64,000 nt of DNA, from the NCBI GenBank assembly GCA_029964075.1, contig CM057142.1, positions 1,875,770 to 1,939,769 of the forward strand. Direction: 5' to 3'. The notes under the pieces were generated by a model that saw only the letters and a program-made list of their open reading frames with translations, was not told where the DNA came from and made no database searches. Below, one piece after another: positions 22,101-37,100 of this stretch. How positions within the stretch are numbered: the first letter of the stretch is position 1; each line of letters opens with the position of its first letter. The position numbers were made by a program, and so were the translations under genes. Origin of the DNA: Patiria pectinifera (Eukaryota > Echinodermata > Asteroidea > Valvatida > Asterinidae).

Positions 22101-25100
22101 TGTTAAATCATACCATACAAATTGAGAATTGTTAGGAGGAAAAAAAAATCCATTTTTGAAGAGGACGGGATGTGATCTTCAATCAAACAATGCTCAAAAC
22201 ATCATCACAAAACTTCTTGATCCCGGCTCCCTGCTGTGCATAATGATACACACGGCTATTGGTTACCAGTGATGCAACCAGGGGTTACCAACCCCTCATT
22301 AGATCAGTCCCAAATAGTCAACAAAGAGCAAGGTCGGGTGTGAACTGATAGTTAGCCATAGTTGGACTAACTTCATTCAAACGAAGTATGGTTGCACTAC
22401 TCTAGTGGACTATTTGGAACCCGACCACAGGGCAAGGTAGAATCGTGGTTACCAACAGCTTCGCGCATCACAATGTACAATTTTGTGATAACGTTTGACC
22501 AGCGTTTGGCAACAACTAGAGGCATTCGCACATTGCTATAAAAGCGCAGGCGTAAAATTACATCACAAATTGACAACTAAATTACATCACAAATTGACAA
22601 CTAGACTAGTCCAACCATTTGTTGACTAACCAGCGTTCAACCAGAGTTAGTCCAAATTTGGTTAACTATAGTTCCTAATCAAACTTGCCCTATGATTAAA
22701 GCAAGACAAGACACCCTCTCACCTCCCTACACATGGGACACGTTCTCTCCATCTTCTGTTGTGTACTCTTACTGTCCCACTGATGATATCCGTGGACGTG
22801 ACCACATTTGAGGTAAGCATAAGGCTGCTTGGAGTTCTCATCTACAATCTGTGCCAACGGAAAAACAAACAATTCTCATTCAAATTTCGAAAGTGAGTCT
22901 TATTTCAAAATCATTTGGCATGATGCCTTTACATTTGAATTAACTGATCGTTGGAAATAAAGTGTACATATTAGCGAAATCGTGTTTTGTGATCAAAAGG
23001 TTGTGCATGTTTGTTTTTTTCCAACGTTTTCCTCGGAAAAGTGATATATCCATTGAACTGAAACTTCTACAGGTTGAGTTTTGAACATTCTTCTTTGGAT
23101 TTTGAGTGGTGTTATTATTGGAAACGAACAAAATGCATGAAAAGCAAATGATCCTATATGCCTTTATGTGTCCTTCAATATCAATGCTCTTTGTCATTTT
23201 TAACGTTGAGGGGGTGCTTGCACTACTAACCTTGGAAGTATGTCTATGTTTAGGGAGGACGAGTGTATTGAAGCCAATAGGACATTGTGGCCTGCTGTCA
23301 TTGATGCCTTGTCGTAACAGCTCAAGATGCTTCTGGGTCTGGGAGAGAAAGTCACAAAAGAGACTGTTGGTTATATCATTGTTTTAACTTTAGAAAAGTC
23401 ACTGCTTAAGTGTGGTCCACAATGCAGATGGGAAAAACGTGACCTTCGGTTGTATGATGGAATTTTGTATCGGAGAGATTGGGCACTTTTAAGAGCCCTC
23501 ATCTCAAGAACCATAGAGTGCACAGATATGCACACAGCTCATAAACGGAGTCAAGATGCTAGCTCATGCACATTGAGCTAGTATCGTGGTATTTCTTTGT
23601 CATGTAACAAGCATCATTGGCACCCTCCTTAGTACCTCTTGGAAGACTTAGGTACTACATGGAACCTGAGTGAGGACTTACTGGTGTTTTGAGTACTTCT
23701 TTGTTTTTACAAGCATCATTGGCACCCTCCTTAGTACCTCTAGGAAGACTTAGGTATTACATGGAACCTGAGCGAGGACTAACTGGTATTTTGAGTACTT
23801 CTTTGTTTTAACAAGCATCATTGGCACCCTCCTTAGTACCTCTAGGAAGACTTAGGTACTACATGGAACCTGAGCGAGGACTAACTGGTATTTTGAGTAC
23901 TTCTTTGTTTTAACAAGCATCATTGGCACCCTCCTTAGTACCTCTAGGAAGACTTAGGTACTACATGGAACCTGAGCGAGGACTTACTGGTATTTCAAGT
24001 ACTTCTTTGTTTTAACAAGCATCATTGGCACCCCCCTTAGTACCTCTTGGAAGACTTAGGTACTACATGGAACCTGAGCGAGGACTTACTGGTATTTCAA
24101 GTACTTCTTTGTTTTAACAAGCATAATTGGCACCCTCCTTAGTACCTCTTGGAAGACTTAGGTACTACATGGAACCTGAGTGAGGACTTACTGGTATTTC
24201 AAGTACTTCTTTGTTTTAACAAGCATCATTGGCACCCCCCTTAGTACCTCTAGGAAGACTCATGTATTACATGGAACCCGAGCGAGGACTTACTGGTGTT
24301 TTGAGTACTTCTTTGTTTTAACAAGCATAATTGGCACCCTCCTTAGTACCTCTAGGAAGACTTAGGTACTGCTTGGAACCTGACAGAGGACTTACTGGTG
24401 TTTTGAGTACATCTTTGTTTTAACAAGCATCATTGGCACCCTCCTTAGTACCTCTAGGAAGACTTAGGTATTACATGGAACCTGAGCGAGGACTTACTGG
24501 TGTTTTGAGTACTTCTTTGTTTTAACAAGCATCATTGGCACCCTCCTTAGTACCTCTAGGAAGACTTAGGTACTGCTTGGAACCTGACAGAGGACTTACT
24601 GGTGTTTTGAGTACATCTTTGTTTTAACAAGCATCATTGGCACTCTCCTTAGTACCTCTAGGAAGACTTAGGTACTATATGGAACCTGACAGAGGACTTA
24701 CTGGTGTTTTGAGTACTTCTTTGTTTTAACAAGCATCATTGGCACTCTCCTTAGTACCTCTAGGAAGACTTAGGTACTATATGGAACCTGACAGAGGACT
24801 TACTGGTGTCTTGAGTAGACCAGTTGCTGATCGCCATAGTAACGTGGCACCGCACAGATCAATGAGTGTGCCATCTTCAAGAATGTTGTCCTCATCATCA
24901 ATCTGTGCAGGAAAACGGAAGAAAAAGAAAGAAAAGATGATTAGTAAGAAATTGTTGCATCAGCATAGCATGTGAAAAAAAGGTTAAGTCTGTGTGAATT
25001 GAGGCAGTGCTATATCGGTCAATCACAAGTCAGATCACCAATATAATACAACTTGTATTTAACGAGTGATCAACAATGACAAAGTCATTTTTTTGGTCAT

Positions 25101-28100
25101 TTTATTTCAAGATTTGTAGTTTGTCACTGGACTTGTGACTGACTTGTGATTGACGTCTCATGACTTGATGACATCTCTGAAAGATTGTGACTTTTTTTCT
25201 TAATGTCACTACATCATGGCACTGATGCAAATTGTATTCTGTAATCTTCAACAAAAGACAGAAAAATGGCATGTGAGACAGTCACGTGCTAAAAATGTGT
25301 TTTTCTACAAAAATGTCTGTCAGTGAAATAAAAAATATAAAGGCATTGATTTCAAAAGCATCGGCTTTAACATAAATAACTAAATTGGAATGAATGAAGT
25401 CCTATGAAATTTTACTGCCTGAAACGGTACAAAAAAATATTTCAAAATACTAAGGCCAACAGGGAACAGAAACCCACAATGTAATATTTTATACATTCTG
25501 TAAAGACGTTATTAAATGGTAACAAAATGCACAAGCTAATGTATTTATGTTTTTTTCTGTTGACTTTAGCTACTCCAGCTCCTGTGTATGATGTCAACAC
25601 AAAACAGCGGCAAGACCAAACAGATCATTAAAATTCATGGCTTGTAAACTTAGATATTTTTTGTATATCAAAACTTATGCTGGTACTAGCTTTGAGCAGT
25701 GAAAGATAATGTATACACTGTATTATCACACATAAACATTTATGGTCCGTAACAATTTTTTCTTCAGTATTTGACAAGGCATGTATCAGATGTGCTGTTT
25801 GATTTATTCAACAGTGTAACGGCGGGTTTACGACATCCATTCTATGAAAAAATGCTGTGACATTACCATACTTTCCAGAATACGTTGCGCATACAATAAA
25901 TGTAACTTCAAGTACTGGTAAATTTGGAATAATATGAATACACAGTGCATCTGTAGAAAACAGAATTGTTGAGAAATTTGCCGCAGGAAATGTCTGTACA
26001 TCACTTTTTGTCCTCGTCACAATCCATCATGACTGCACATGACATGTGGTTCTAAATATACAGGTACATGTACATGCTTTCACAGAAAAACCTCAACTGA
26101 TGTCAATTTGGGCCTTCAAGCAGACAACCCCCTTAATTTGTGTTTCAAAAATAGTTGCAAGACATCTGTAATATATCCAGAATGTCCTTCCGGAAGGATT
26201 TCAAAGAAAGTTCTGCTTCAAAACACCGTTTCTGGAAACCATAAATCTACATACACGTACATGTACATATCATGTACTTGAGTGTATTTTGTACACAAGG
26301 CTTTACCCATGATGAGTCTCATGTTCTGAGAAAGCAGCATTTGTTTAGGACGGCAAGCATGATTCATGATGGGCTATGATTAATGCACGGAGCGTTCTGG
26401 TCTTTCCTGCCGCATTGAGTCATAAATCACTGACTTCAGAAGCTCTGGGTTTATTGATGTGAAGCCAGCTGGCGTGTACTGGGCAATGGGGAGAGCCGAC
26501 AATGCTCCACGGCCGACGACGTGGATGAGTTCATCAACCAATTCTTGTGGCTGAATCATTGGAAATGGACTTGGACTGGTACAGGAGTGGATATTTGTGT
26601 CACACACATCTGGCAATTCCCAAAGCAGTACCTTGCAAGCAGCTGAGGCTTTTAATGTCTGGTTTCATGAGAAGTTTACAGAGCAATTTGAGGTATAAAT
26701 GGACGTGGAAGTTGGAGGTAATGGTTGTCCATTACCATTGTCATCAATCATTTCACCACACAAAAAAGAAGTTTGGTCAAAGCCTCCCAATCCCATGACA
26801 GATGGTCCATGTTTGGCACCATCCATCACTGCCAATGATGACCTCATCTCATACTGCTAAGCTTAAAAGCTTCAAGCTTGCAAAAGTAACAACAGAAGGC
26901 AAGTCTACTAAAGCTGGTCCCAGCGTGCACAGAATTCTATTCCATCGATTAAAAATGGCTTAAAAGTTTGTAGAGTGGCGACTTAATTTATTGCCTGCAC
27001 ATGTGTAATGGAAGTACCGGTATGAAACAAGCAGAGCATAAGACTAACGCACACGTGTGGTACAGACTAATTTGGCAACACCCATAGGTTGCACCAGGCT
27101 CACGTGAATCGCGCTCAGGTAGTACGCACGCACTCCGGGCTCCGATCAACCAATAGGGTTAACAAAATGCAGGCGCACCTCGTCTTTAACAATGTGTATG
27201 GAATGCACGCGGACGGGGTTCCACCTCAAAATGGCTTCTAATCTTGTTGGCAGAATTAGTCTACAGGATCCTACATGATTGGCAAGCTTCATAATGCTGG
27301 TCCCAGGCCAGTGTAAGTGACATGTAATGGTGGGATTGGCAACCAGTCTATTTCAGTGAGACAGGTGGAGAGTCGGTCAATCAGTCAGTGAAGTACATGT
27401 ATAAAGAGGACGCTAGGCTGGCTCTCGGGGACCAGCAGGAAACAAAATGGAAATCAGGTTACCACTTAACTTGTCAGCGTAAGATATTACTTTAATTGGT
27501 ACCCTGCTAAATTCTACTCAGCAAAAACGCTAATAACGCAAAACATTTGAGCACAACGGCCCTGAGACATAATGATGTCACGCTTTGTTTACATGTGCCC
27601 TTTCCTATGGGAGCCAGCTGGGGACAAGAGCCACCAAGCTCCCATAGGAAAGCACACATGTAAACAAAGCGTGACGTCATTATCCCATTCAATATGCGGG
27701 GGATAAAATGATGCACAACAGGATGAACAAAACGACCAGGAATGTGGTAACTGGTAGCTGTGAAGTGACTATTCTCTTTCATTTGGGGGGGAGGGGGTGT
27801 TGCTTACCAGTTTTCCTTTTTGTTGTGATGATCTAGTCTCTCGTAACGAGTAGATGTTTCCACCTACAGAGACCTCCCTCCAGACACCGGGCCTAGCATC
27901 GGACTGAAACCCACCCCTAGGTCTCATGATGAGAACACCGTTTGTCGTCAGTCCATCCATGCCAAATTCTGTCTTCCACTTACAGGCTTTCTCCTGAAAA
28001 ACGCACAAAATGAAGACAAAATCATCCAATCATCCTTTTTTAATTAACAGAACTGTCCTTAACGTTTGTCTTCATTCAAACATTTACTGCCACTTCTGTA

Positions 28101-31100
28101 CCAGTACAAACAAAATATGTCTAATCTGGACACTGATTCCATTTTGTAATCTCACTCTATGTGCAGTGCAACCTTAATGGACTTGTATAGTGCTGCTTCT
28201 ATTTACGCAACATTATTTGGCTGTTTCCAGCAGTAAGACACATGTCTGTAGGAAGTTCCGGTAGCTTAAAACGTTTCCATAGTCGCAGGTGCCATTGTAG
28301 CCATGGCCAGGTAATTTAAATACTGCCTTACGTTCCGTCTGAGCAATAATTATGTTCATCAGCTGCCTCTGTGTTGTAAAATGCTTGCAAGCATATATAC
28401 CGGGTATCTTAACATGAACAGCATGTTTTACCCATTCACCCTTAATGCACTTTGCATACCGTATGAACATGTACATGTACATGTACATGTACAGTGAAAT
28501 CTTGTTAAGTCAAAACCTGTTAACTCAAAAACCCTTCTAACTCAAAAGTAAAAACGTAACCATTGTTGTTGAATAGAACATCCATTGGATAACTCAAAAC
28601 TCTGCTCAACTCAAAACTCTGCTTCCAATCCCCCTGAGGTTTGACTTATCGAGATTCCACTGTACAATTCAAAACTCCCTCCCCTCCCATACCCTTTAAG
28701 CCCCTCCCATCCACTGTGCCCCCCCCCCCACTCTCCTGTAACTGAACCCCTCCCCTCTACTCTCTGCTCTATGGCCTCACATCTCCCCTTACAATCAACT
28801 AATTATTCTGCCAAACAGGGTGCCTGACAAAACGCAATCAACAAACGCTCCTGTAATATTGGAAAGCCAGAGAAATGTGACACCTGCAAAGCACCCCCCC
28901 AGTAAACTGAAAGTCATGGATCTAATAATCCCCCCCTCCATAGCCCCCCCCCACTTCATCTGTCTTCTCCTCAACAAAGTGGACTGACTCATGCAAATGC
29001 ACACCTGCGACCGCCAGGCGTTATGTTAATTGTAAAACCCACCGTATCCACTGTGTTATTGTGGCTTCAATAGCCAAAGATAATGTATCATACACATGTG
29101 TATGAAGATGCAACTAGTGTCCTTTTTATTTTTATCAAAAAGGGGTTATTTTGCTTGACAGATCCACATGCAATGCATGATTTCATTCTCTTTGTGGCCC
29201 TACACAATCACAGACAGACGAAAACAAGAAACACTGTTGCTGTCAATCTCTTTGAGAGTCAAACAAACTGTACCGGGGTACACGTCACTTAAAATTGAGG
29301 TACATTAACCAGCGGACAAGGAGCTGATGAAGCAACCTTACAAATATAAGTGACGCCCACTGGAAATGGCAGGTCAATACAATTGTCATAGTGCATGGTT
29401 TAATTCTGTTTGATTAAGACAATTCCATTCTCAAGGAATTAAGCCGCAAAAACAAGCCTATGTGGTCAACACACTTAAGGCTTGATTAGGTGGAGTACAC
29501 GCACTTTATATTTGACTAGACTTGAGTCTCAGTCCCTTTGGAGAAAAGGGTACATTAGTTTGAATGGCTGTGTTGCACATGCATTGGAAACACTCTGTAA
29601 ATTTAACAATTGTTGACTGCTGTGATGTGGGATATGACGTTTTTTCGCCTCGGGTGCTATACATGTGCCCCGAGGGTTTTCAAAACGTCATATCCCACAT
29701 CACAGTAGTCAACAATTGTTTTGTTATACCTCTGTCTTGGATTCTTTGGATTTTGATGTAAAAATCACGAAAACAAACAGCAGTAAACACAACAATCATG
29801 ACAATCGAACGTCAACTCACATGCATGTCGCGTGCTCGAAACAGCTGATCGTCTGCTAGTTCGCTGCTCCCACTCATGTGTGAAAACATGGTGAAAATAG
29901 CATGGGTACCAACGACACACCGTACGTACCGTACGTACAAAGTCATAGCACACTCCCTGTGGGATATCACGCACATGATATCCCACATGGAGTGTGCCAC
30001 GACTTTTTATAAACTTAACACGCGATCGTTCTAGACCAATCAAAATACAGTATTCAAGACAGAAGTATAACAATCCTACTTATCCAAAGCATTCATTACA
30101 CTGATCCTTGCAGCTTATTAACTTGATTCCTACTACAGATGTAAACGCTTAGATTCCAGAAAAAATAAACTTGGAAACAACAGTGTACACAACTTCATAG
30201 TCCACTAGCCTTTAAAAACTCCTTCCATTCACTGGCCAATACATGAACTCCTAAAATTGCATGTACATGTATGTACATGTACTTGCTAAATATGGACGGA
30301 TAATACTGTACATGTAGCTTTATTTGGAGCATTTTCATCATTAATTCCATCAAACAAAGGTCAATTATTACAAAGGGAAAGAGTACAATTGCATTATGTG
30401 ACGGATGTTGTCTTTCCCTTATTCTCATGTTAAACTTGTGTCGCACAAATCCTCACAAAAATAAGGGGAGGTTTGGTTTATCACTCTGGTTTTGCCACTC
30501 TGGAGTCAGGGTGCTTGAGTCACCAGCCGAGAGGCCCGAGGCGTCAGTATCAGACTGACCTCAGTAGTGTGTTGGGTGATGACCCTACGATACGACACAC
30601 ATATATTCCCCCAATAAATACCTTTTCGGTAAAAAGATCAAACAATTCATTCAAAATGATTTTGTTCAGCAAGTTCACTTCATGCTTTTAATGGAATGTT
30701 CAGCAGGCAAGATGTAAAAACAACTTTATGGAGATTACGGACGCGCGTAGGCATGCATGCGACATGGACGCGCCGACGCGATGTCAGAACGACGCACAGG
30801 AAGGGCGTTTTGAATTAGAAATAAATAAAATGACTCTCGCTGGTAGTGCTGCGCATGCCTACGTGAGGGACTGTGATCTTCTCAACCAATAAACGGTAAG
30901 AGACACTGGATTTTTAGGAGTCGACACTGGAAAAGTGTTTAAGACTGGTCTTAAACACTTTTCCATGTCTATCCATGTCTTTATCATCCGTTACCAATAG
31001 GAATAGCTAAACTGTCTGAGGTATTTATGAATAGCCTATAAAATACCTACGTCAGGCAAAAAGGGAAAAGGGGTATTATAAAGGTAGTCGTAGCCTTCCC

Positions 31101-34100
31101 TATTAATGAGTCTAGCTAGCAGGATCTACATCTTAGGATGATTACATGTCATCCTCATCCTGAACTGATGACTGCATGAGACGATCACCAAACACAAGAC
31201 AGGGTCGCTTACCTCATTACGGTACAGAGCAGAATGGTCATTAGACTTGCCTGGATGATGACTAGGATTGAATTCATAGAGTCACATGGGAATTGTTTTA
31301 CACAGAAAACATGCCCACTCTACATGTTTACTGCTTCTAAGATAATGATTACGAGAGGATTGCTTCAGTTCTTAGCACGATGACTAACATTCATTTCAGA
31401 GTCAAAGTACACTTGCAACAGATTCTAGCAGTAGCACACAAATACTTGATGGCAAACAGAGTCGTCATAGGAATTCCAACATCACTGTGATTGTGAAGCA
31501 CTATCTGCAATTACTGTCTCCTCATCTCAGGATAGAGGTAATGCCCAACAATTCTGCGGACAGGCTGACTCTATTCACGCAACAACAGAGAGGGTGATTC
31601 TTGGTGATTTTTGAGAGGCCTTTTATAGCATTTGGCGCAGCAAAGATTAAGATAACCCGCTTTGATCTGGGAAAACTGTTGTAAAAGAGAAACTGCATGA
31701 AAAAATTCTTTAAAAAAGAAGCTAATATGTCAAGTACGGTGTAATAAATATGTCTACGTTCATTGTAGAACACAACCTCCAACCCATATATCCAAAAAAG
31801 GGATAAATGCTAACATTCAAACAACCACAATAATTAAAGTGCCTTCCTATAAACCATAAGGACATGCAAAAAATATAAACCAGCCCCTTGTCCCCGCTCG
31901 CTTCCCTTTTTCCTGGCCACCTCCTCTTTATTTTATTTTTTTAATTCATACATTTCCAATATATTTTGCACATACAGGGTACATGTACATGTACATGTAC
32001 ATGTATTGTCAAAATTATAGCTGCATACATGTGCCGGTGTAGCATGACATTAGGATTTGTGAAATAGGGACTCACTGGTGGTATTGCGCATGCTCATGCA
32101 TAGATAATTAGGAGAGGGACCGGTCACGTGAGAGGGTTTAACCAATAAAAAGGGAAAAAGAGTCAGATTTTCATACGAGTCCGATTTTCATATGACACCA
32201 GTACATGTAGAAAGGGTTATGGCTCCTTTGATCGGACACAATTTTGTATTCAGTAAAATAGTCGACAAAGTTGAAGAATCCATCCGCGATCTTGGAAAAT
32301 CCGCCATCTTGAGGGGAGAAAAAACAAAAGCGCCTACCTCCTTCAATTTTTCATACACGTAAAGGACAGAAGAGAAACTACAATGTACTTATTTTATTTT
32401 GACTGCGTAATTTTAATCGTTCTCTATAAACACAATACCGGTAGATCTACACCTGTTCAAAAAGGATTCCCGCCACCTTTAAAACTTTAATTACCGGTGT
32501 CGCTTGGTTTCAGCTTAACCAGGGAGTGCCTTAGGCATGTTAGGAGTACAGTGTCTCCTAATTCAAGCAGGAAATGAAGAGATCACATCAGATTTATCCA
32601 AGAACTGAATCTTGACGCTTCCCGACCCTAAATTGGTAGAAAATCGATGCTTCGAGTCATATTACATCTATCCATTGCTTCCCTGAAGGGCTCGTTGCAA
32701 TTTCTATCCAATATAAGAAGGTTATTCCTCTTTTCCGCGCTTCGTCTTTCCGATGAAAGGAATCTTGAAAGCCTATTCTTCCCGGCACATAATTTGAAAT
32801 CCCTCCCTTGGGGCCTACATGTTGGCCCGCTTCATGCGTTAATAGCTTTCCCTGCACGTTGATATGAATGGGCTGGACACAATGTTATGTTGTTATGAGG
32901 GTTTAATAGTCGTGACATGACAACTCAATTCAATACATTCCTTGTGAATGTTCCTTTACCGGCAGCTGTCAAATCCTACGTAACTATTTCTTGATTTGCA
33001 GGGCAATGACATGGCTACGTGTTCTTCTGATGAGTGTGTTCTGATATCAGTGTGGGAATTAAGACATTTCCTGTGACAAGAAAAATACCCAGAAAAAAAA
33101 ACTTCTCAGATGCAAGTGCGGACTGCCAAGCCCTGTATAAAAAATAATGTCAATATCATTTCCTGATACATGGATATTGCTCAAGAATTTGGCAATAACA
33201 GAACTGACCTGATTTTCCATCAATTGTTACACTTATTGTACAATGTAAAATGCATACATGTACGTGAAACACTCCCCCAAATGAACGTGGTTTTTTCCTA
33301 CTTTTGTGGAAAATTTGGGGGGAATTACTTAATATTTTGTCTGCATATATATCACACCTTAACTCAAAAGGATTGAGGCTGTACATGTATGGCAAAAATG
33401 TACAGCTAATTTTGGAGGATGCACTGTGTCAAGGTCTTGGGCCGGACCTTGTGTTGTTTATGCTCAGCCGTGCATAAACGTAGGCCTAGATTATGCTTGA
33501 AATCCTTCGCGCTGCTCCAGGGTGTCACTGGCTCTGCCTCAACATATTGACAGTGATTGCTGGAGGATTTTGCAAGATTGAGGCAGTGGTCACTCCTCCA
33601 AGGAACACATTCAAGACATAACGAAGGATTTTGCAGGACTGAGGTTGCATCCTAGCAAAAATGCCTAGGGAGTTAAGGTTAAATGTCACTGTTGGTGGAT
33701 ACTGTCATATGAAAGCATTAAAGCATTACTATTACGTGCGTGCAAATGTACGTGTACAATGTACATGAACTTGTGTATTAGTGCATGCTTTCAACATGTC
33801 TTACGGTTAGGACTCATCTACATACCGTTACATGTACATGTACATGTACATGTTCATGGACAATTCCATGAGAAAGTAGACATGGCTGAAGAGTGGAAAA
33901 TTTAATGAAATCTTCAGAAACTACAAGCATCACTACATGTACCTCAAATGTGGTATCAATGAAAGGGAACAACAAGAAATTTCATTTCAGTGGTGTGCCA
34001 GTGAGATGGGATATGGTTAAGTGTTTTTTTTTGGTAAACAAAATTATGTTTTTTGAGGGCTAAAATTGTGGATTTTGAGTAGTCATTTGAGCACTTAGTT

Positions 34101-37100
34101 TTTACACGCAAAATGCAAGTGTTATTGTGAGTGTGTGAGCCAAATGCACCCCAATTACTTTGACTTAATAGAATAGCACAAAGTTGAAAACCCCTTCTAA
34201 ATGTAACGTGAGTTACCATGGAAATGCCCTCATGATGCAGAGAAACACAACCGCCAATGTGAAAGCAGGCTAGTTTTAGTGCAAATTGGAGATAATCACA
34301 GATTCCCCCCAATTTTGATAATTAGGCCTACAGTAATTGTTTTCCCCCACAGTGCCATGTTCATGTGTTCAAGGGGATGTTCAAATGATAAGAAAAATTT
34401 CATGAAAGAAGTAAATCGTGGTACCAAAATCTACATGACATTCAAACAAAAAATTCTCCTTTTTTTAAATGAAAGGACAGAAGAAAAAAAGCCATTTTCG
34501 GCCAACAAATTAACTCTTTCAATGAAAACAAAATCTTTTAATAGATGTACAGATTTGTGCTCCATAAGAATCAACTCATTTGCATTTGCTGAATAACTTT
34601 GTTACGACACACTTCCAAACATGTATTAACTTTCAATACAAGTACGTGTAGACATGGTTGATGTACAAATTTAGCTACCATACATGATGTATGTATGCAA
34701 AATAGCAGAGGAGAGTGACATCTTAATCCGGCTAGATATTATCAGGATTAAAGGGGATCAGCATGGTATGGCAGCCCATGGCATATACCCTGATCTTATA
34801 AAGGAACCAGGATTCCCATGCAAGATAAATCCTCTGGTAGGCCTATTGCTGAGAGTCAAGTATGACCTTTAATGCACCAGCTGCATGTGTGATCTCTACT
34901 TGCGTGACAGTCCAGCACATTTTGGCAGACAAGATTTCTCAAATCAAGAAGAGCAAGGCTGGTTTCAGCAGCAAGGGACTGGCTCAAATGGAGAGGCAGT
35001 TTGTTGGCTTGTTATAGTGTATACTTTTACATTGAATAATGAAAAAAAATTAAAATGTATTCTTTTTTTGGGCATCTGTAACCCTTTGCGAAAAAAAAGC
35101 CTTGATTTTACTTGCTTTTGCATTAAAGTCGACTGGTTCCCGGTCCCAACATTTTGATAGGGCATCAGGAACCAGTCTGGCATGCATGAAACTGAATTGT
35201 CAGGCCGCATTTAAATCAAGTTTTCTGCACTGCTAGGAATATATCAATAAAAAAACACATATTTTTATCAGGGTAAAACTCAAAACTAGCTTGTGCGTAA
35301 ATGTATCTTAAAAAAAACATTGTTTCTTTGATAGTCTTGTTTGTAACTTTTTTTTTATGTTTTGGATTTTTGACATACACAGCAGTACAGCACAACTCTC
35401 AACCTACCGGTACGAAACACCACTAGAAAAACATACATGTGCAATAATGCATGTGTGCTCATCTACATGTACATGTACATGTACATGTACACATGTACGT
35501 TGGTACCGGTACTCGGCAATGTCCACTTCTGGTTGTTAACGCTGAGGTACGGTACATTTGCACATGTACATGTCATGCTACCAGGAAGTATCAGAAAGGG
35601 CCTTCCTTTGTGATTTGATGGCCACATTTTATAAAGAACATAATTTATGCAGTATGTACGGTACATGTACATGTACATGTACATGTATGCAAGTCTGCTA
35701 GCACATTCACAAGTTTAGTTTATCCTCGGCGTTTTTGCCGGTTAAACCTCAAAATCCATCACTGTAGAGTAAACAAATTCACAAAAAGAAAATTAGAATG
35801 AGTGGCTCTGCCTACTGAGACAGTCTATTCCAATTTTCCTGTTGCCATGGTACCTTCATCCGACCTCTTCTACGATTGTTTAGATCTGAGGTTTCACCAT
35901 TGTTGAGTACCGCATCTACATGTAATAGTAATTTTAAAGATGTTTTTTTTAAAAGTCTGCAGCAAACATTAACATGTACTTGCAGTGAGCAAAGGCTCAT
36001 GTACAAATGTACATTATACCAATACCGGTACATGCTACATGTAGCTCTGTGGTACCAGTACATGTATACAATAAGGAGAAAGGTTTAATACATTGTACAT
36101 TTGAAGTGTGTATGAGTGTTTACATACATTGTACAATATGTATAAGTACGTGTACGTGTACAATAATCACTAAAGGTCTTACATACCGGTACATGTATAC
36201 ATGTACATGTACTGCACATGTGAATCTATACAGAAAGGTTTTCCTTCTCCCAAAGCGAATCCTATGTTCAAATTTCCAGGATACAAGGCCACGTGCAAAT
36301 AATGCAAACTCCATCTGGGAAAAAAGGCAAAAGACAATGTACTATATGCCTAATAGGTTTAATTGAAAAGTTAGCCAAAATAGTTTACATTTTTAATAAA
36401 ATAATGCATGCATCTATAATATTCCGAACCTTATGTTTTTCTTATGCACGAAATTAGAGACCCGATCCGAATATCTTTGGTGGGTATTCTAGAAGTCTGT
36501 TTCTAGAGGCGACAGTAACAAGACCTTCGTAAACGCAGACCCTGCTGAAAATATGATCTTATTTGGTAAAGTCTGAAGCAACACGCTGATATCCAATGGT
36601 GTTTGTGTACATTAGGAATACACATGCGCGGGAACGTGTGGACAACATACATGGACGTACCGGTACATGTTTGTATCATGTTTGGACAGTTGAATGATAT
36701 ACATGTCCAAACACCCCTGTAATGCAATATACATGAAGCCCTGAAGGTAGAGAATCTGAGAGATGTCGCCAAGAATCTCAAAAATAAATTGGATGTGGAC
36801 CAACAAGATAAGGAAACTCTCAGGGCCATTTTGTTTTGAGGACACGAGTTATCGTATGCGTTGGTGCTTGGAATGTGCGAAGGCTACCAGGGTGCGTGAC
36901 GTTTAATCCCTTCACCGTCTACGGGAAATACGGTTGGACAGGGAATCGAGATATCGCATCAAGGGCAGGGGAACAACACAAACAAGCAACGTCTGATTTT
37001 TGTCAGGAATCGTGAAACTTCCAGCTTCTGAAAGACTTTTGATCCTCCAACCCTAAAAAAAAATCTAACTAGTATTTCTGCTGAGCAATTTGACTTGATG

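Noticed and set aside
23327-24975. Tandem 102-bp array considered as a CRISPR array or repeat-protein gene
   Set aside because: There are no unique spacers: whole units repeat. Splice-bounded Pellino exons flank it on the minus strand, so it is an intronic minisatellite.
30929-30964. Bacterial-type intrinsic terminator
   Set aside because: This is a eukaryotic intron, and no T-run follows the hairpin.
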